Assembly: GCA_045535095.1 (NCBI GenBank) | Contig: JAZSKY010000064.1 | Location: 1-53,549 of the forward strand | Reading direction: 5' to 3' | Source of the DNA: SIG672 sp045535095 | GTDB taxonomy: Bacteria; Bacillota; Clostridia; Oscillospirales; CAG-272 | DNA length: 53,549 bases | Part shown: positions 1 through 6,681 of the stretch, in pieces | Numbering within the stretch: the first letter of the stretch is position 1 | How the letters are laid out: each line of letters starts with the position of its first letter | Notes under the pieces: generated by a model | What the model was told of the DNA's origin: nothing | What the model saw: only the letters and a program-made list of their open reading frames with translations | Databases searched by the model: none | Made by a program: the position numbers and the translations under genes

Positions 1-1
1 A

Positions 2-1288
2 GGTTCTGTAAGAAAGAAAGGCAAGAAGTGGTACTACCGCTTTTATGTAGAAGATGAGACCTGCAGTCAGGTACAGCGAGAGTACGCAGGTACGGAAAGC
101 AAGAGCGAAACCGAGGCTCTGCTCCGTAAAGCAATGGAAGACTACGAGGCAAAGAAATTCGTAGCGAAATCTGAAAACGCAACGGTGGGTATGCTGCTGG
201 ATATGTGGGTAGAGGAAGAACTGAAGCCCGGCAATCTGAGCAACGGCACGGTAATGTCCTATCAAGGAACAGTCAACCGCATCAAGCAATTTCCCATCAG
301 CAATCGAAAACTGAAAAGTGTGACAGCCGACCATCTGCAGGCGTTCATGGATCAGCTCAGCTTCGGCGGAGTAAATCCGGACGGCACGACAGCGAAGCCA
401 CTCAGCAAGGGTTACTTGCGATTGTTCTCCGCCGTTCTGCAGGGAGCGTTCCGCTTTGCAGTATTTCCCAAGCGTATGATTTCCTTCAACCCAATGCAGT
501 ACGTCGTATGGCGCGGCAAAAAGGATGATTACGAGCTGTTCTCGGAGGATAACGGAGACGTTGCTACCATACCGACGCTGACTCACGAAATGTATCTGAA
601 GCTTGAGTATTTTCTGAAAGCGAAGGATAACCCCGCACTGCTCCCCATACAGATCGCATACTACACCGGACTTCGCATCGGTGAGGTCTGCGGACTGACT
701 TGGCAAGACGTAAATCTTGAAAAGCAGTACCTTACAGTACGCCGCAGTATGCGCTACAACGGTGCAAGGCACAAAACGGAGATAGGGGCTACCAAGCGCA
801 GGAAAGTCCGCACGGTGGATTTCTGTGACACCCTGGCAGAGATTCTGCGAGCAGCTAAGCTTGAACAGCACAAAAACCGATTCAAATATGGCGAGCTATT
901 CTGCCTCAACTACTACACTGAGGTTAAGGAGAAAGACCGTACATACTACGAGGTCTATACGCTTCCGAGAAACGAGAAGGTTCCCGAGGGATACAAGGAG
1001 ATATCCTTTGTGTGTCTCAGACCTGACGGAGCGTATGAATCGCCAAGCACCATCGGTATTATGTGCAAACGGGCAAGCAAAAAGGTAGAGGGTTTGGAGG
1101 GGTTCCATTTCCACCAACTGCGCCACACATTCACAAGCAATCTGCTCTCTAACGGAGCACCGCCGAAGGATGTGCAGGAGCTTTTAGGTCACTCTGATGT
1201 CAGTACCACGATGAATGTCTACGCTCACTCTACAAGAGAGGCGAAGCGTACTTCCGCACGACTGCTCGATAAGGTAGTTAGCGGTTGA
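2..1288 (+). CDS. Tyrosine recombinase / phage-type integrase (5' end outside window)
   Basis: Site-specific recombinase that integrates and excises a mobile element. The reading frame is open from base 2, and the residues before the first internal ATG (134) form an arm-type DNA-binding segment (GSVRKKGKKWYYRFYVEDE), so the true start is upstream of the window. A SAM-like core-binding domain follows (about bases 190-520), then the catalytic domain with the full set of active-site residues: Arg in TGLRIGEVCGL (codon at 674), HxLRH near 1117-1131, LLGH near 1186, and the Tyr nucleophile in TMNVYAHS near 1220. Family assignment is firm. It resembles integrases of Gram-positive integrative elements and prophages. 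The genes to its right are ordinary chromosomal genes, so the element probably extends leftwards out of the window and its right junction should lie between 1289 and 1478. Confidence 0.95.
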   Translation, partial: GSVRKKGKKWYYRFYVEDETCSQVQREYAGTESKSETEALLRKAMEDYEAKKFVAKSENATVGMLLDMWVEEELKPGNLSNGTVMSYQGTVNRIKQFPISNRKLKSVTADHLQAFMDQLSFGGVNPDGTTAKPLSKGYLRLFSAVLQGAFRFAVFPKRMISFNPMQYVVWRGKKDDYELFSEDNGDVATIPTLTHEMYLKLEYFLKAKDNPALLPIQIAYYTGLRIGEVCGLTWQDVNLEKQYLTVRRSMRYNGARHKTEIGATKRRKVRTVDFCDTLAEILRAAKLEQHKNRFKYGELFCLNYYTEVKEKDRTYYEVYTLPRNEKVPEGYKEISFVCLRPDGAYESPSTIGIMCKRASKKVEGLEGFHFHQLRHTFTSNLLSNGAPPKDVQELLGHSDVSTTMNVYAHSTREAKRTSARLLDKVVSG

Positions 1289-1298
1289 ATATAAAAAG

Positions 1299-1338
1299 TT
1301 TCCCTTATTTTCGCTCATAAGGGCAAAAACAAGGGAAA
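1299..1338 (+). terminator. Two alternative hairpins after the integrase
   Basis: CCCTTAT (1302-1308) can pair with ATAAGGG (1317-1323). Alternatively TTTCCCTT (1299-1306) can pair with AAGGGAAA (1331-1338). The two pairings exclude each other. A weak terminator for the integrase is the simplest reading; no long T tract follows. The rest of the 260-bp gap up to the next gene shows no gene and no obvious direct repeat that would mark an attachment site. Confidence 0.4.
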
Positions 1339-1478
1339 ATACATAACAGTTGAGTTTGTAACAGGCGAAAAAACCAGTAATATCAAGGGTTTTTAGAGTA
1401 TAGGACAGTTAATGTCTGATAAAAAATAATTTATCGAACTGATTGCATTATACCATAACCCACCAAAAAAATCAACTC

Positions 1479-1507
1479 TTGACACAGTAAAAAAATTGTG
1501 CTACAAT
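1479..1507 (+). promoter_or_regulatory. Sigma-A promoter of the PspC gene
   Basis: TTGACA at 1479-1484 and TACAAT at 1502-1507 with a 17-bp spacer, 42 bp before the start codon at 1549. Confidence 0.85.
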
Positions 1508-1548
1508 ACACTAAAGGGCAACACTATGAAACTTTGGAGGATATAACT

Positions 1549-1746
1549 ATGGAAAAGAAGCTTTACAGATCTAAAATCGATAAAAAACTCTGCGGAGTAT
1601 GTGGCGGAATCGCTGAATATTTAGAAATAGACTCAACGATTGTGCGTCTGCTTTGGATTCTCGGCTCGCTTTTTGTTGGCGCGGGACTTCTCGCGTACAT
1701 CGTTGCGGCTATCATTATGCCCGTGAAGCCCGCGGATGTTGAATAA
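1549..1746 (+). CDS. PspC domain-containing small membrane protein
   Basis: A 65-residue PspC-family protein. The start is ATG 1549, six bases or so after a GGAGG at 1536-1540; an upstream in-frame codon at 1498 overlaps the promoter and is not used. It shows the family signature KLYRSKIDKKLCGVCGGIAEYLEID (basic, glycine-rich, residues about 4-28) followed by one hydrophobic membrane segment (about 33-58). PspC proteins act in envelope-stress responses in proteobacteria; in Clostridia such short stand-alone versions are common and their role is not established. Monocistronic, between its own promoter and a strong terminator. Confidence 0.93.
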   Translation: MEKKLYRSKIDKKLCGVCGGIAEYLEIDSTIVRLLWILGSLFVGAGLLAYIVAAIIMPVKPADVE

Positions 1747-1800
1747 CTACACCCACCTTCTCAAAAAGGAAAAGATCAATATCCTTAGCGTGTAAAATCA

Positions 1801-1830
1801 AAACTGCCGACAACTGTCGGCAGTTTCATT
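1801..1830 (+). terminator. Rho-independent terminator after the PspC gene
   Basis: AAACTGCCGACA (1801-1812) pairs with TGTCGGCAGTTT (1815-1826), followed by a T-rich tail. Confidence 0.85.
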
Positions 1831-1841
1831 TTATAATATTA

Positions 1842-1870
1842 TTGACTTGTCCTGCAAGTTGTGATATAAT
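1842..1870 (+). promoter_or_regulatory. Sigma-A promoter of the nitroreductase gene
   Basis: TTGACT at 1842-1847 and TATAAT at 1865-1870, 17-bp spacer. It probably drives the run of closely spaced genes from 1911 to about 4294. Confidence 0.85.
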
Positions 1871-1910
1871 CATAACGTTAAATTGTAAAAAGCGCCCGAA
1901 AGGAGCAAAT

Positions 1911-2441
1911 ATGAATTTCACCGAAATTGCAGAAAACAGACAGTCCTGCCGCTCGTATGATAATAGCCGCGAGGTCGAGGCGGAAAAGCTCGACAGAATT
2001 CTCGAGACCGCCCGTCTTTCGCCGTCCGCGTGTAACGGTCAGCCGTACGCGATAACGGTTTGCAGGGGAAAGGCGGCAGAAAAGGTCGCGCTCGCCACTC
2101 GCGGAATGGGACTCAATAAATTCGCAACCGACGCAAGGGTTGTGATAGTCATTTCGGAGAAGCCGTACGTTGCTTCAGCCGCTCTCGGCGCGCGTATGAA
2201 GAAAAACGATTACCGCTCTATCGACATCGGAATTTTGGCGGCGTACATCACCGCAGAGGCAACCGCGCAGGGACTCGGCAGCTGTATTCTCGGCTGGCTC
2301 GACGATGAGCCGATACGCAAAATATGCGGTGTTGACGGACAAATTCGTCTTGTAATAACACTCGGCTACCCGAAAGCCGACGATAAGCTTCGCACGAAAA
2401 AGCGCAAGGATATGAGCGACCTTGTGAACTTCGTGGAGTGA
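1911..2441 (+). CDS. Nitroreductase-family flavoprotein
   Basis: An FMN-dependent oxidoreductase-like protein of 176 residues. The start ATG 1911 follows AGGAG at 1901-1905; longer in-frame starts run through the promoter. The N-terminal FTEIAENRQSCRSYDNSREV is the classic nitroreductase opening, where Arg/Ser contact FMN, and ETARLSPSACNGQPYAITV is the second FMN-binding stretch. TAEATAQGLGSCILGW near residues 115-130 is the third conserved motif. The family uses NAD(P)H to reduce quinones, nitro compounds or flavins; the substrate here cannot be told. First gene of a probable operon with the next three or four. Confidence 0.92.
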   Translation: MNFTEIAENRQSCRSYDNSREVEAEKLDRILETARLSPSACNGQPYAITVCRGKAAEKVALATRGMGLNKFATDARVVIVISEKPYVASAALGARMKKNDYRSIDIGILAAYITAEATAQGLGSCILGWLDDEPIRKICGVDGQIRLVITLGYPKADDKLRTKKRKDMSDLVNFVE

Positions 2442-2460
2442 GCGGAAAGGGGATTTTAGA

Positions 2461-2994
2461 ATGACAGAGCCCGAGGTAAGCCTTCGCGTAGCGATGCACT
2501 ATATACAAAACGGTCTTACGTCAGAAAACGTAAAGGTTTCTATTGATGGCGCGCATATAATGATAAAAGAAAAGATGCAATTCGACATCGTCGGTTTTTT
2601 GCGCGAAAACGGATACGAAAAGCTTGAAAACGGCGATTTTTGGAGAGGTGAATACAAAAATGAAAAGTATTTACCTTGCATCGAGGTGAGCTCGGATAAC
2701 AAAAACGGAGACGTTCGTGTTCGTCTGAATAATGGCAGCTTAGTTTACGTAGAATCTAAAAAGTTCAAGAGCGGAAACAGTGGCGAGTACCCAGCAATGC
2801 ACGAGGCGATAGGGCAGGTCGTGACAGGCTGCCCGAAGGGAGCAATCCCCATAGTTGCCGTTCCGTATAACGATCAAAGCAAAAAGCTTTCAGATAAGTG
2901 GATCGAAAATGAGAATATCAAGGCGCTGGGAATTTGCTTTGCGCTTGTTTGCGAGAACGGCAAAGTTAAAATGATAGGAAACGGTGCAAAATAA
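2461..2994 (+). CDS. Hypothetical protein, possible PD-(D/E)XK nuclease-like fold
   Basis: 177 residues, start ATG 2461 after AAGGGG at 2446-2451, 19 bp behind the nitroreductase. I do not recognise the family. The centre reads GDVRVRLNNGSLVYVESKK (residues about 81-99), in which an Asp is followed about 14 residues later by Glu-x-Lys, and a Gln in HEAIGQ comes after that. This spacing and the alternating hydrophobic strands are compatible with a restriction-endonuclease-like core. No signal peptide or membrane segment. The nuclease idea is inference only. The gene is probably co-transcribed with its neighbours, which give no functional hint. Confidence 0.75.
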   Translation: MTEPEVSLRVAMHYIQNGLTSENVKVSIDGAHIMIKEKMQFDIVGFLRENGYEKLENGDFWRGEYKNEKYLPCIEVSSDNKNGDVRVRLNNGSLVYVESKKFKSGNSGEYPAMHEAIGQVVTGCPKGAIPIVAVPYNDQSKKLSDKWIENENIKALGICFALVCENGKVKMIGNGAK

Positions 2995-3017
2995 CACCAT
3001 ACCATAGGAGCAAAACG

Positions 3018-3923
3018 TTGAAAACCCAAAGAAACATTTTAATTGCATTTATATTAAACCTCGCATTCTCGGTTTTTGAGCTTTTCGGCGGTCTTTTTAC
3101 GGGAAGCGTTGCCATTTTGTCGGACGCGCTTCACGACGTCGGCGATGCGGCAAGCATAGGAATATCCTATTTCCTTGAAAAGAAAAGCACGAAGCGTCCC
3201 GACGAAAAGCACACCTACGGATATGCGAGATATTCGGTTATAGGAAGCGTTATCACCACACTTATACTGATAGTCGGCTCAATAGCAGTTATATGGAGCG
3301 CTATCGGACGAATCGTCACGCCCACCGAGATAAATTACGACGGAATGATCGTTTTCGCGCTCGTTGGCGTTTTAGTCAACCTTTGCGCGGCGTTTCTCAC
3401 ACGCGGCAAGGACTCGCTGAATCAGAAGGCGGTAAATCTCCACATGCTTGAGGATGTCCTCGGCTGGATAGTAGTCCTTATCGGCGCTATCGTTATGCGC
3501 TTTACCGATATTTCGATAATCGACCCCGCGATGTCTATCGGAGTTGCGGTGTTCGTTTTGATAAACGCGCTCGGAAATATGAAGGAGGCGCTCGATCTCT
3601 TCCTTGAAAAGACTCCGCACGGTCTTGACGTTGCAGAGCTTCGCGAGCATCTTCTCGAAATAGACGGAGTTATCGACGTTCACCATATCCACCTCTGGAG
3701 TATGGACGGACAGACGAGCTTTGCCACGATGCACGTTGTTACCGCGTCCGATCCTTGCGAGATAAAATCGAAGGTGAGAAAAGAGCTGTCCGAACACGGA
3801 ATTTCGCACGCGACACTTGAAATCGAGGGCGAAAACGAGAACTGCGAGGATAAAGAATGCCACGTGACGCCGAGCGGCGAGGCGGGACACAACCACCACC
3901 ATCACCATCATCACCATCACTAA
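3018..3923 (+). CDS. Cation diffusion facilitator (CzcD/ZnT-type metal efflux)
   Basis: A 301-residue membrane transporter that exports Zn2+ or a similar divalent metal by proton exchange. The start is TTG 3018 after AGGAG at 3006-3010. Six membrane segments are visible. The metal site of the transport pathway is present as SDALHDVGDAA in helix 2 and HMLEDVLGW (HxxxD) in helix 5. The C-terminal cytoplasmic domain has VIDVHHIHLWSMDGQ, the usual regulatory zinc-binding region. The protein ends with nine consecutive histidines after GHN, an extreme version of the His-rich loops of zinc transporters. It lies 17 bp ahead of an ArsC/Spx-like gene. Confidence 0.95.
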   Translation: MKTQRNILIAFILNLAFSVFELFGGLFTGSVAILSDALHDVGDAASIGISYFLEKKSTKRPDEKHTYGYARYSVIGSVITTLILIVGSIAVIWSAIGRIVTPTEINYDGMIVFALVGVLVNLCAAFLTRGKDSLNQKAVNLHMLEDVLGWIVVLIGAIVMRFTDISIIDPAMSIGVAVFVLINALGNMKEALDLFLEKTPHGLDVAELREHLLEIDGVIDVHHIHLWSMDGQTSFATMHVVTASDPCEIKSKVRKELSEHGISHATLEIEGENENCEDKECHVTPSGEAGHNHHHHHHHHH

Positions 3924-3940
3924 TAAAAGGAAATAAAGTT

Positions 3941-4294
3941 ATGCTGAAATTTATTTGCTACCCCAAATGCACCACCTGTCAGAGAGCAAAGAGCTATCTT
4001 GACGAGATGGGCGCGAGCTACGTTCTCCGCGATATAAAAAACGAAAAGCCTACACGCGCAGAGCTTGCCGAGTGGTACGAAAAAAGCGGACTTCCGATAA
4101 GAAAATTCTTCAACACGAGCGGACTTCTCTATAAGTCGCTCGATCTCAAAAACAAGCTCCCGAATATGACCGAGGACGAAATGCTCGATCTCCTTTCTAC
4201 CGACGGAATGCTTGTAAAGCGCCCTGTTTTAATAGGGGAGGACTTCGTCCTCGTCGGTTTTAAAGAGGACGCGTGGAATGGCGCGATAAAATAA
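3941..4294 (+). CDS. ArsC/Spx-family thioredoxin-fold protein
   Basis: 117 residues, start ATG 3941 after AAAGG at 3926-3930; the longer in-frame reading overlaps the end of the transporter gene and is rejected. The N-terminal CYPKCTTCQRAKSYLDE has a CxxC (CTTC) in the position of the Spx/ArsC redox centre, and FFNTSGLLYKSLDL plus KRPVLIGEDFVLVGF match the conserved C-terminal region of the YffB/ArsC/Spx superfamily. True arsenate reductases carry a conserved triad of arginines; only part of this is evident, so an Spx-like or YffB-like role is more likely than arsenate reduction. No ars genes are nearby. Confidence 0.9.
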   Translation: MLKFICYPKCTTCQRAKSYLDEMGASYVLRDIKNEKPTRAELAEWYEKSGLPIRKFFNTSGLLYKSLDLKNKLPNMTEDEMLDLLSTDGMLVKRPVLIGEDFVLVGFKEDAWNGAIK

Positions 4295-4304
4295 AAACGC
4301 CCAC

Positions 4305-4333
4305 TTGAAAAAGGTGCGTTAGTGTGATATAAT
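4305..4333 (+). promoter_or_regulatory. Sigma-A promoter upstream of the 4369 gene
   Basis: TTGAAA at 4305-4310 and TATAAT at 4328-4333, 17-bp spacer. Confidence 0.85.
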
Positions 4334-4368
4334 ATGCCCAAGGAAACAAAAAAGGAATTTGTACGGAT

Positions 4369-5169
4369 ATGAAAGAATTTGAAGCAGAGCGCGAGGAAAA
4401 ATACGTCGATCCCGACGAGATAAAGCGCCCGACCACATTTCTTAAATGGATAGAAAATTTCTGGTATCACTATAAGTGGCACACGATAATAGGCGTCTTT
4501 TTGGCTGTCCTTTTGTCAACTATGATAGTTCAGCTCGTGCAGAGAGAAAAGTACGATATACGCATCGTATATTCGGGTGATTTCATTATGGACACCGAAA
4601 GCGAGGACGCAACTCTCCTCTCCGATTTTCCCGAAGCTATGGAGAAAATCTCAAGAGCCTTTGAGGAATTTATCAAGGAAGATATAAACGGCGACGGCAA
4701 GAAAAATGCGATAACTCACGGAGAATATCTCATCTCTCCCGAGCGCGAGGCGGAGCTTCATAAGGAGGCTCAGGACAAGAGCGTTGCCACAAATCAGCAG
4801 TGGGACTTTAATTACAGCGCAAGCGACCGCACCGAATCGACCGAAAACGTCGGAGTGCTTATCTCGACGGGCGAGGCGATAATCTGCCTTATGGACTCTT
4901 ACAGCTACGCTACCTTCGGCTCGGACGGAGCGTTTGCCCGTCTTGAGGACGTCCTCGGCTACACACCCGAGGGAGCTATCGACGAGTGCGCGGTAAGGCT
5001 GAAGGACACCGCCTTCGGAAAATATTTCGAGGAGTCGTTCACCTCTCTCCCCGAGGACACCGTTCTGTGCATAAGAAGGAAGGCGACGGTCGGAGTCGGC
5101 CGCGACTTTGACGGGATATACGCCGCCCACGTTGAGGTGTTTAGAAGAGTCGTAGGATTTAGTTATTAA
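4369..5169 (+). CDS. Membrane-anchored protein of unknown function
   Basis: 266 residues, start ATG 4369. A charged cytoplasmic N-terminus (about 40 residues, rich in Glu/Lys) precedes one membrane helix (IIGVFLAVLLSTMIVQLV, about 47-64), leaving an extracellular domain of about 200 residues. Within it, EDINGDGKKNAI (about 103-114) is an EF-hand/dockerin-like calcium loop, DxNxDGKxN. The rest is not recognised. Proteins with this arrangement are widespread in Clostridia as hypothetical proteins. Monocistronic: own promoter upstream and a terminator shared with the converging gene downstream. Confidence 0.8.
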   Translation: MKEFEAEREEKYVDPDEIKRPTTFLKWIENFWYHYKWHTIIGVFLAVLLSTMIVQLVQREKYDIRIVYSGDFIMDTESEDATLLSDFPEAMEKISRAFEEFIKEDINGDGKKNAITHGEYLISPEREAELHKEAQDKSVATNQQWDFNYSASDRTESTENVGVLISTGEAIICLMDSYSYATFGSDGAFARLEDVLGYTPEGAIDECAVRLKDTAFGKYFEESFTSLPEDTVLCIRRKATVGVGRDFDGIYAAHVEVFRRVVGFSY

Positions 5170-5175
5170 AGAAAA

Positions 5176-5222
5176 GAGCAAGAATGAAAGGATAAATCCC
5201 GTTCGTTCTTGCTCCTCTTTTG
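5176..5222. terminator. Bidirectional terminator between converging genes
   Basis: GAGCAAGAATGAA (5176-5188) pairs with TTCGTTCTTGCTC (5202-5214), one G-T wobble. T-rich tails are present on both strands. It serves the plus-strand gene ending at 5169 and the minus-strand gene ending at 5238. Confidence 0.8.
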
Positions 5223-5237
5223 TTTGTCACGCCAAAT

Positions 5238-5456
5238 TCACTCTTGCTTTTCGTTTATATAACCCTTCGGCGCGGCGTCAACTTCGCTGACTATAAAAGC
5301 GCTCTCGAGCAGAAATTCGGGCGTTTTCTCGATAGAGAGGAAAAAGTCCATAAACGCCGCAGTTGCGCATAAAATCAGAGACACGCCGAGCATACATATA
5401 AAAACGCGGAGCTTCTTCTCGTTTGCCGAGCCGCTGACGAATTTTCCTTTTGACAT
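5238..5456 (-). CDS. Small single-pass membrane protein downstream of gpr
   Basis: 72 residues, ATG start with a strong GGAGGGCG ribosome site just upstream on the minus strand. A basic N-terminus is followed by one hydrophobic segment (VFICMLGVSLILCATAAFMDFF, about 18-39) and an acidic C-terminal tail. No family recognised. The gene follows gpr by 30 bp and is probably co-transcribed with it. In many spore formers the gene after gpr is spoIIP; this product is far too short for that and lacks any amidase signature, so a forespore role is only suggested by position. Confidence 0.75.
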   Translation of the reverse strand: MSKGKFVSGSANEKKLRVFICMLGVSLILCATAAFMDFFLSIEKTPEFLLESAFIVSEVDAAPKGYINEKQE

Positions 5457-5486
5457 ATAAACGCCCTCCTTTTCGGTATCGCTATA

Positions 5487-6380
5487 TTATACGCTGCCGC
5501 TTGACGATTTATTACCAACGTTAAAGAAAAATATATTGAGCGCGTCAAAAAGTATTCTCGACAGCTCGGAAACAGCAGAGTCGCTGTCCTTCAGGGTGAC
5601 GAAAAACTCGCTTCCTTTTTCAAGTACGGGAATCAGCGTTTCGGGATATTCCTCTATCCCCGCCTTTTCAAGCGCATCAATGACGAGCGTTGCGCTGTCA
5701 ACGACCGTCGGTACACCGATAGCCATTACGGGAAAACCGACCGTCTCGGCGCTTATTCTTTTTCTGTGATTTCCTATTCCCGAGCCGGGCGAGATTCCCG
5801 TATCCGAAAGCTGAACTGTGCGCGCAAGACGGTCAAGTGATCGGGCGGCGAGCGCGTCTATCACTATAACGAGCGAGGGAGAGCAGTTTTCCGCCGCACC
5901 GCGGATAAGCTCAAGCGTCTCGATGCCCGTCTGAGCGAGGACTCCGGGCGATATGGCGGCAACCGCAGGCGGATATTTTTCTCCGAGATGACGGGTCACG
6001 TTTATCCCGTCTGTGCAGAGCGGACCGAGCGAGTCGGAGGTTATGTTTCGGTTTCCGAGTCCTGCCACAAGCACCGAGCATACCCCGTCGGGGCACATAC
6101 TCCCGGCAAGTCTTTTTATCTCGTCCGATACGGCGTTTGTGATGCGCTCTGCGTCGTTTTCGCCCTGATCCTCGCGCGAAGGAAAGCCGAGCGTAACGTA
6201 GCGACCTATCGCCTTGCCGAGTCGGGACGCGCCCCCGTTTGTCTTTATGTGAAGGCGCTGGACTGTGCAGAAGCCGAGATCTTCCTCGGTGTAGTCCACT
6301 CCGTCGAGCGAGGAGTCGGGTAGGGAAGAGCCCTCTGCGGCAAGGTCGGTGTGAACGTATTTTTTTGAGTGTTCTTTCAT
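5487..6380 (-). CDS. gpr: Germination protease (spore protease GPR)
   Basis: Aspartic-type protease that cleaves the small acid-soluble proteins of the spore core during germination. 297 residues. It starts with a short propeptide ending near VHTDLAAE, the site corresponding to the (R/H)TDLAxE autoprocessing region of the family. Diagnostic motifs are VLVAGLGNRNITSDSLGP (about 112-129), the Asp-containing VIVIDALAARS, and LSDTGISPGSGIGNHR, which are close to invariant in GPR. The ATG at 6380 is preceded by GGGGCG. On the minus strand CATTATA lies at 6431-6425, which fits a forespore sigma-G −10 box, but no convincing −35 was seen. Its presence shows the organism makes endospores. Confidence 0.97.
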   Translation of the reverse strand: MKEHSKKYVHTDLAAEGSSLPDSSLDGVDYTEEDLGFCTVQRLHIKTNGGASRLGKAIGRYVTLGFPSREDQGENDAERITNAVSDEIKRLAGSMCPDGVCSVLVAGLGNRNITSDSLGPLCTDGINVTRHLGEKYPPAVAAISPGVLAQTGIETLELIRGAAENCSPSLVIVIDALAARSLDRLARTVQLSDTGISPGSGIGNHRKRISAETVGFPVMAIGVPTVVDSATLVIDALEKAGIEEYPETLIPVLEKGSEFFVTLKDSDSAVSELSRILFDALNIFFFNVGNKSSSGSV

Positions 6381-6424
6381 TTGAAACGCCCCTTTCGGTG
6401 TGCTTTGAGTGTCTTTATTACGAT

Positions 6425-6431
6425 TATAATG
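6425..6431 (-). promoter_or_regulatory. Possible sigma-G −10 element of gpr
   Basis: CATTATA on the minus strand 45 bp before the gpr start. gpr is a sigma-G (and sigma-F) gene in known spore formers. The overlapping TATAAT would also suit sigma-A. No clear −35 partner, so this is weak. Confidence 0.3.
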
Positions 6432-6577
6432 CCCCGTTTTCTCACACTTGAAGCGCTTTTTTCGGAAAAAGCTTACCGTACGCCGTTTTTATTTGTTAAA
6501 ATACACGAAAACGAGGGCGAAAAATTGTGCAAATGTCCAAACTAATGTAAACAATAAATTAACTTTGGAATATCCAC

Positions 6578-6606
6578 TTGATAAATTGATTCTTTAGTGC
6601 TATAAT
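6578..6606 (+). promoter_or_regulatory. Sigma-A promoter and leader of the 6682 lipoprotein gene
   Basis: TTGATA at 6578-6583 and TATAAT at 6601-6606, 17-bp spacer. The roughly 70-nt leader contains a hairpin with outer pairing CGTCC/GGACG and inner GTTTC/GAAAC (about 6623-6658) before the GGAGG at 6669-6673. The remainder of the 300-bp gap from gpr (6381-6577) is AT-rich and shows no gene. Confidence 0.8.
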
Positions 6607-6681
6607 ACATTAGTAATATTATCGTCCGTCAGTGTTTCTTTTTGGAAACGTGTGGACGGCGGTCTTTAGGAGGAACATACT

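Noticed and set aside
1289..1548. tRNA gene as integration target
   Set aside because: No cloverleaf, T-loop sequence or CCA-type end was found in this stretch or elsewhere in the window.
3941..4294. Arsenate reductase in an ars operon
   Set aside because: Thioredoxin-fold ArsC/Spx family is clear, but no arsenic genes are nearby and the arginine set is incomplete, so the broader name was kept.
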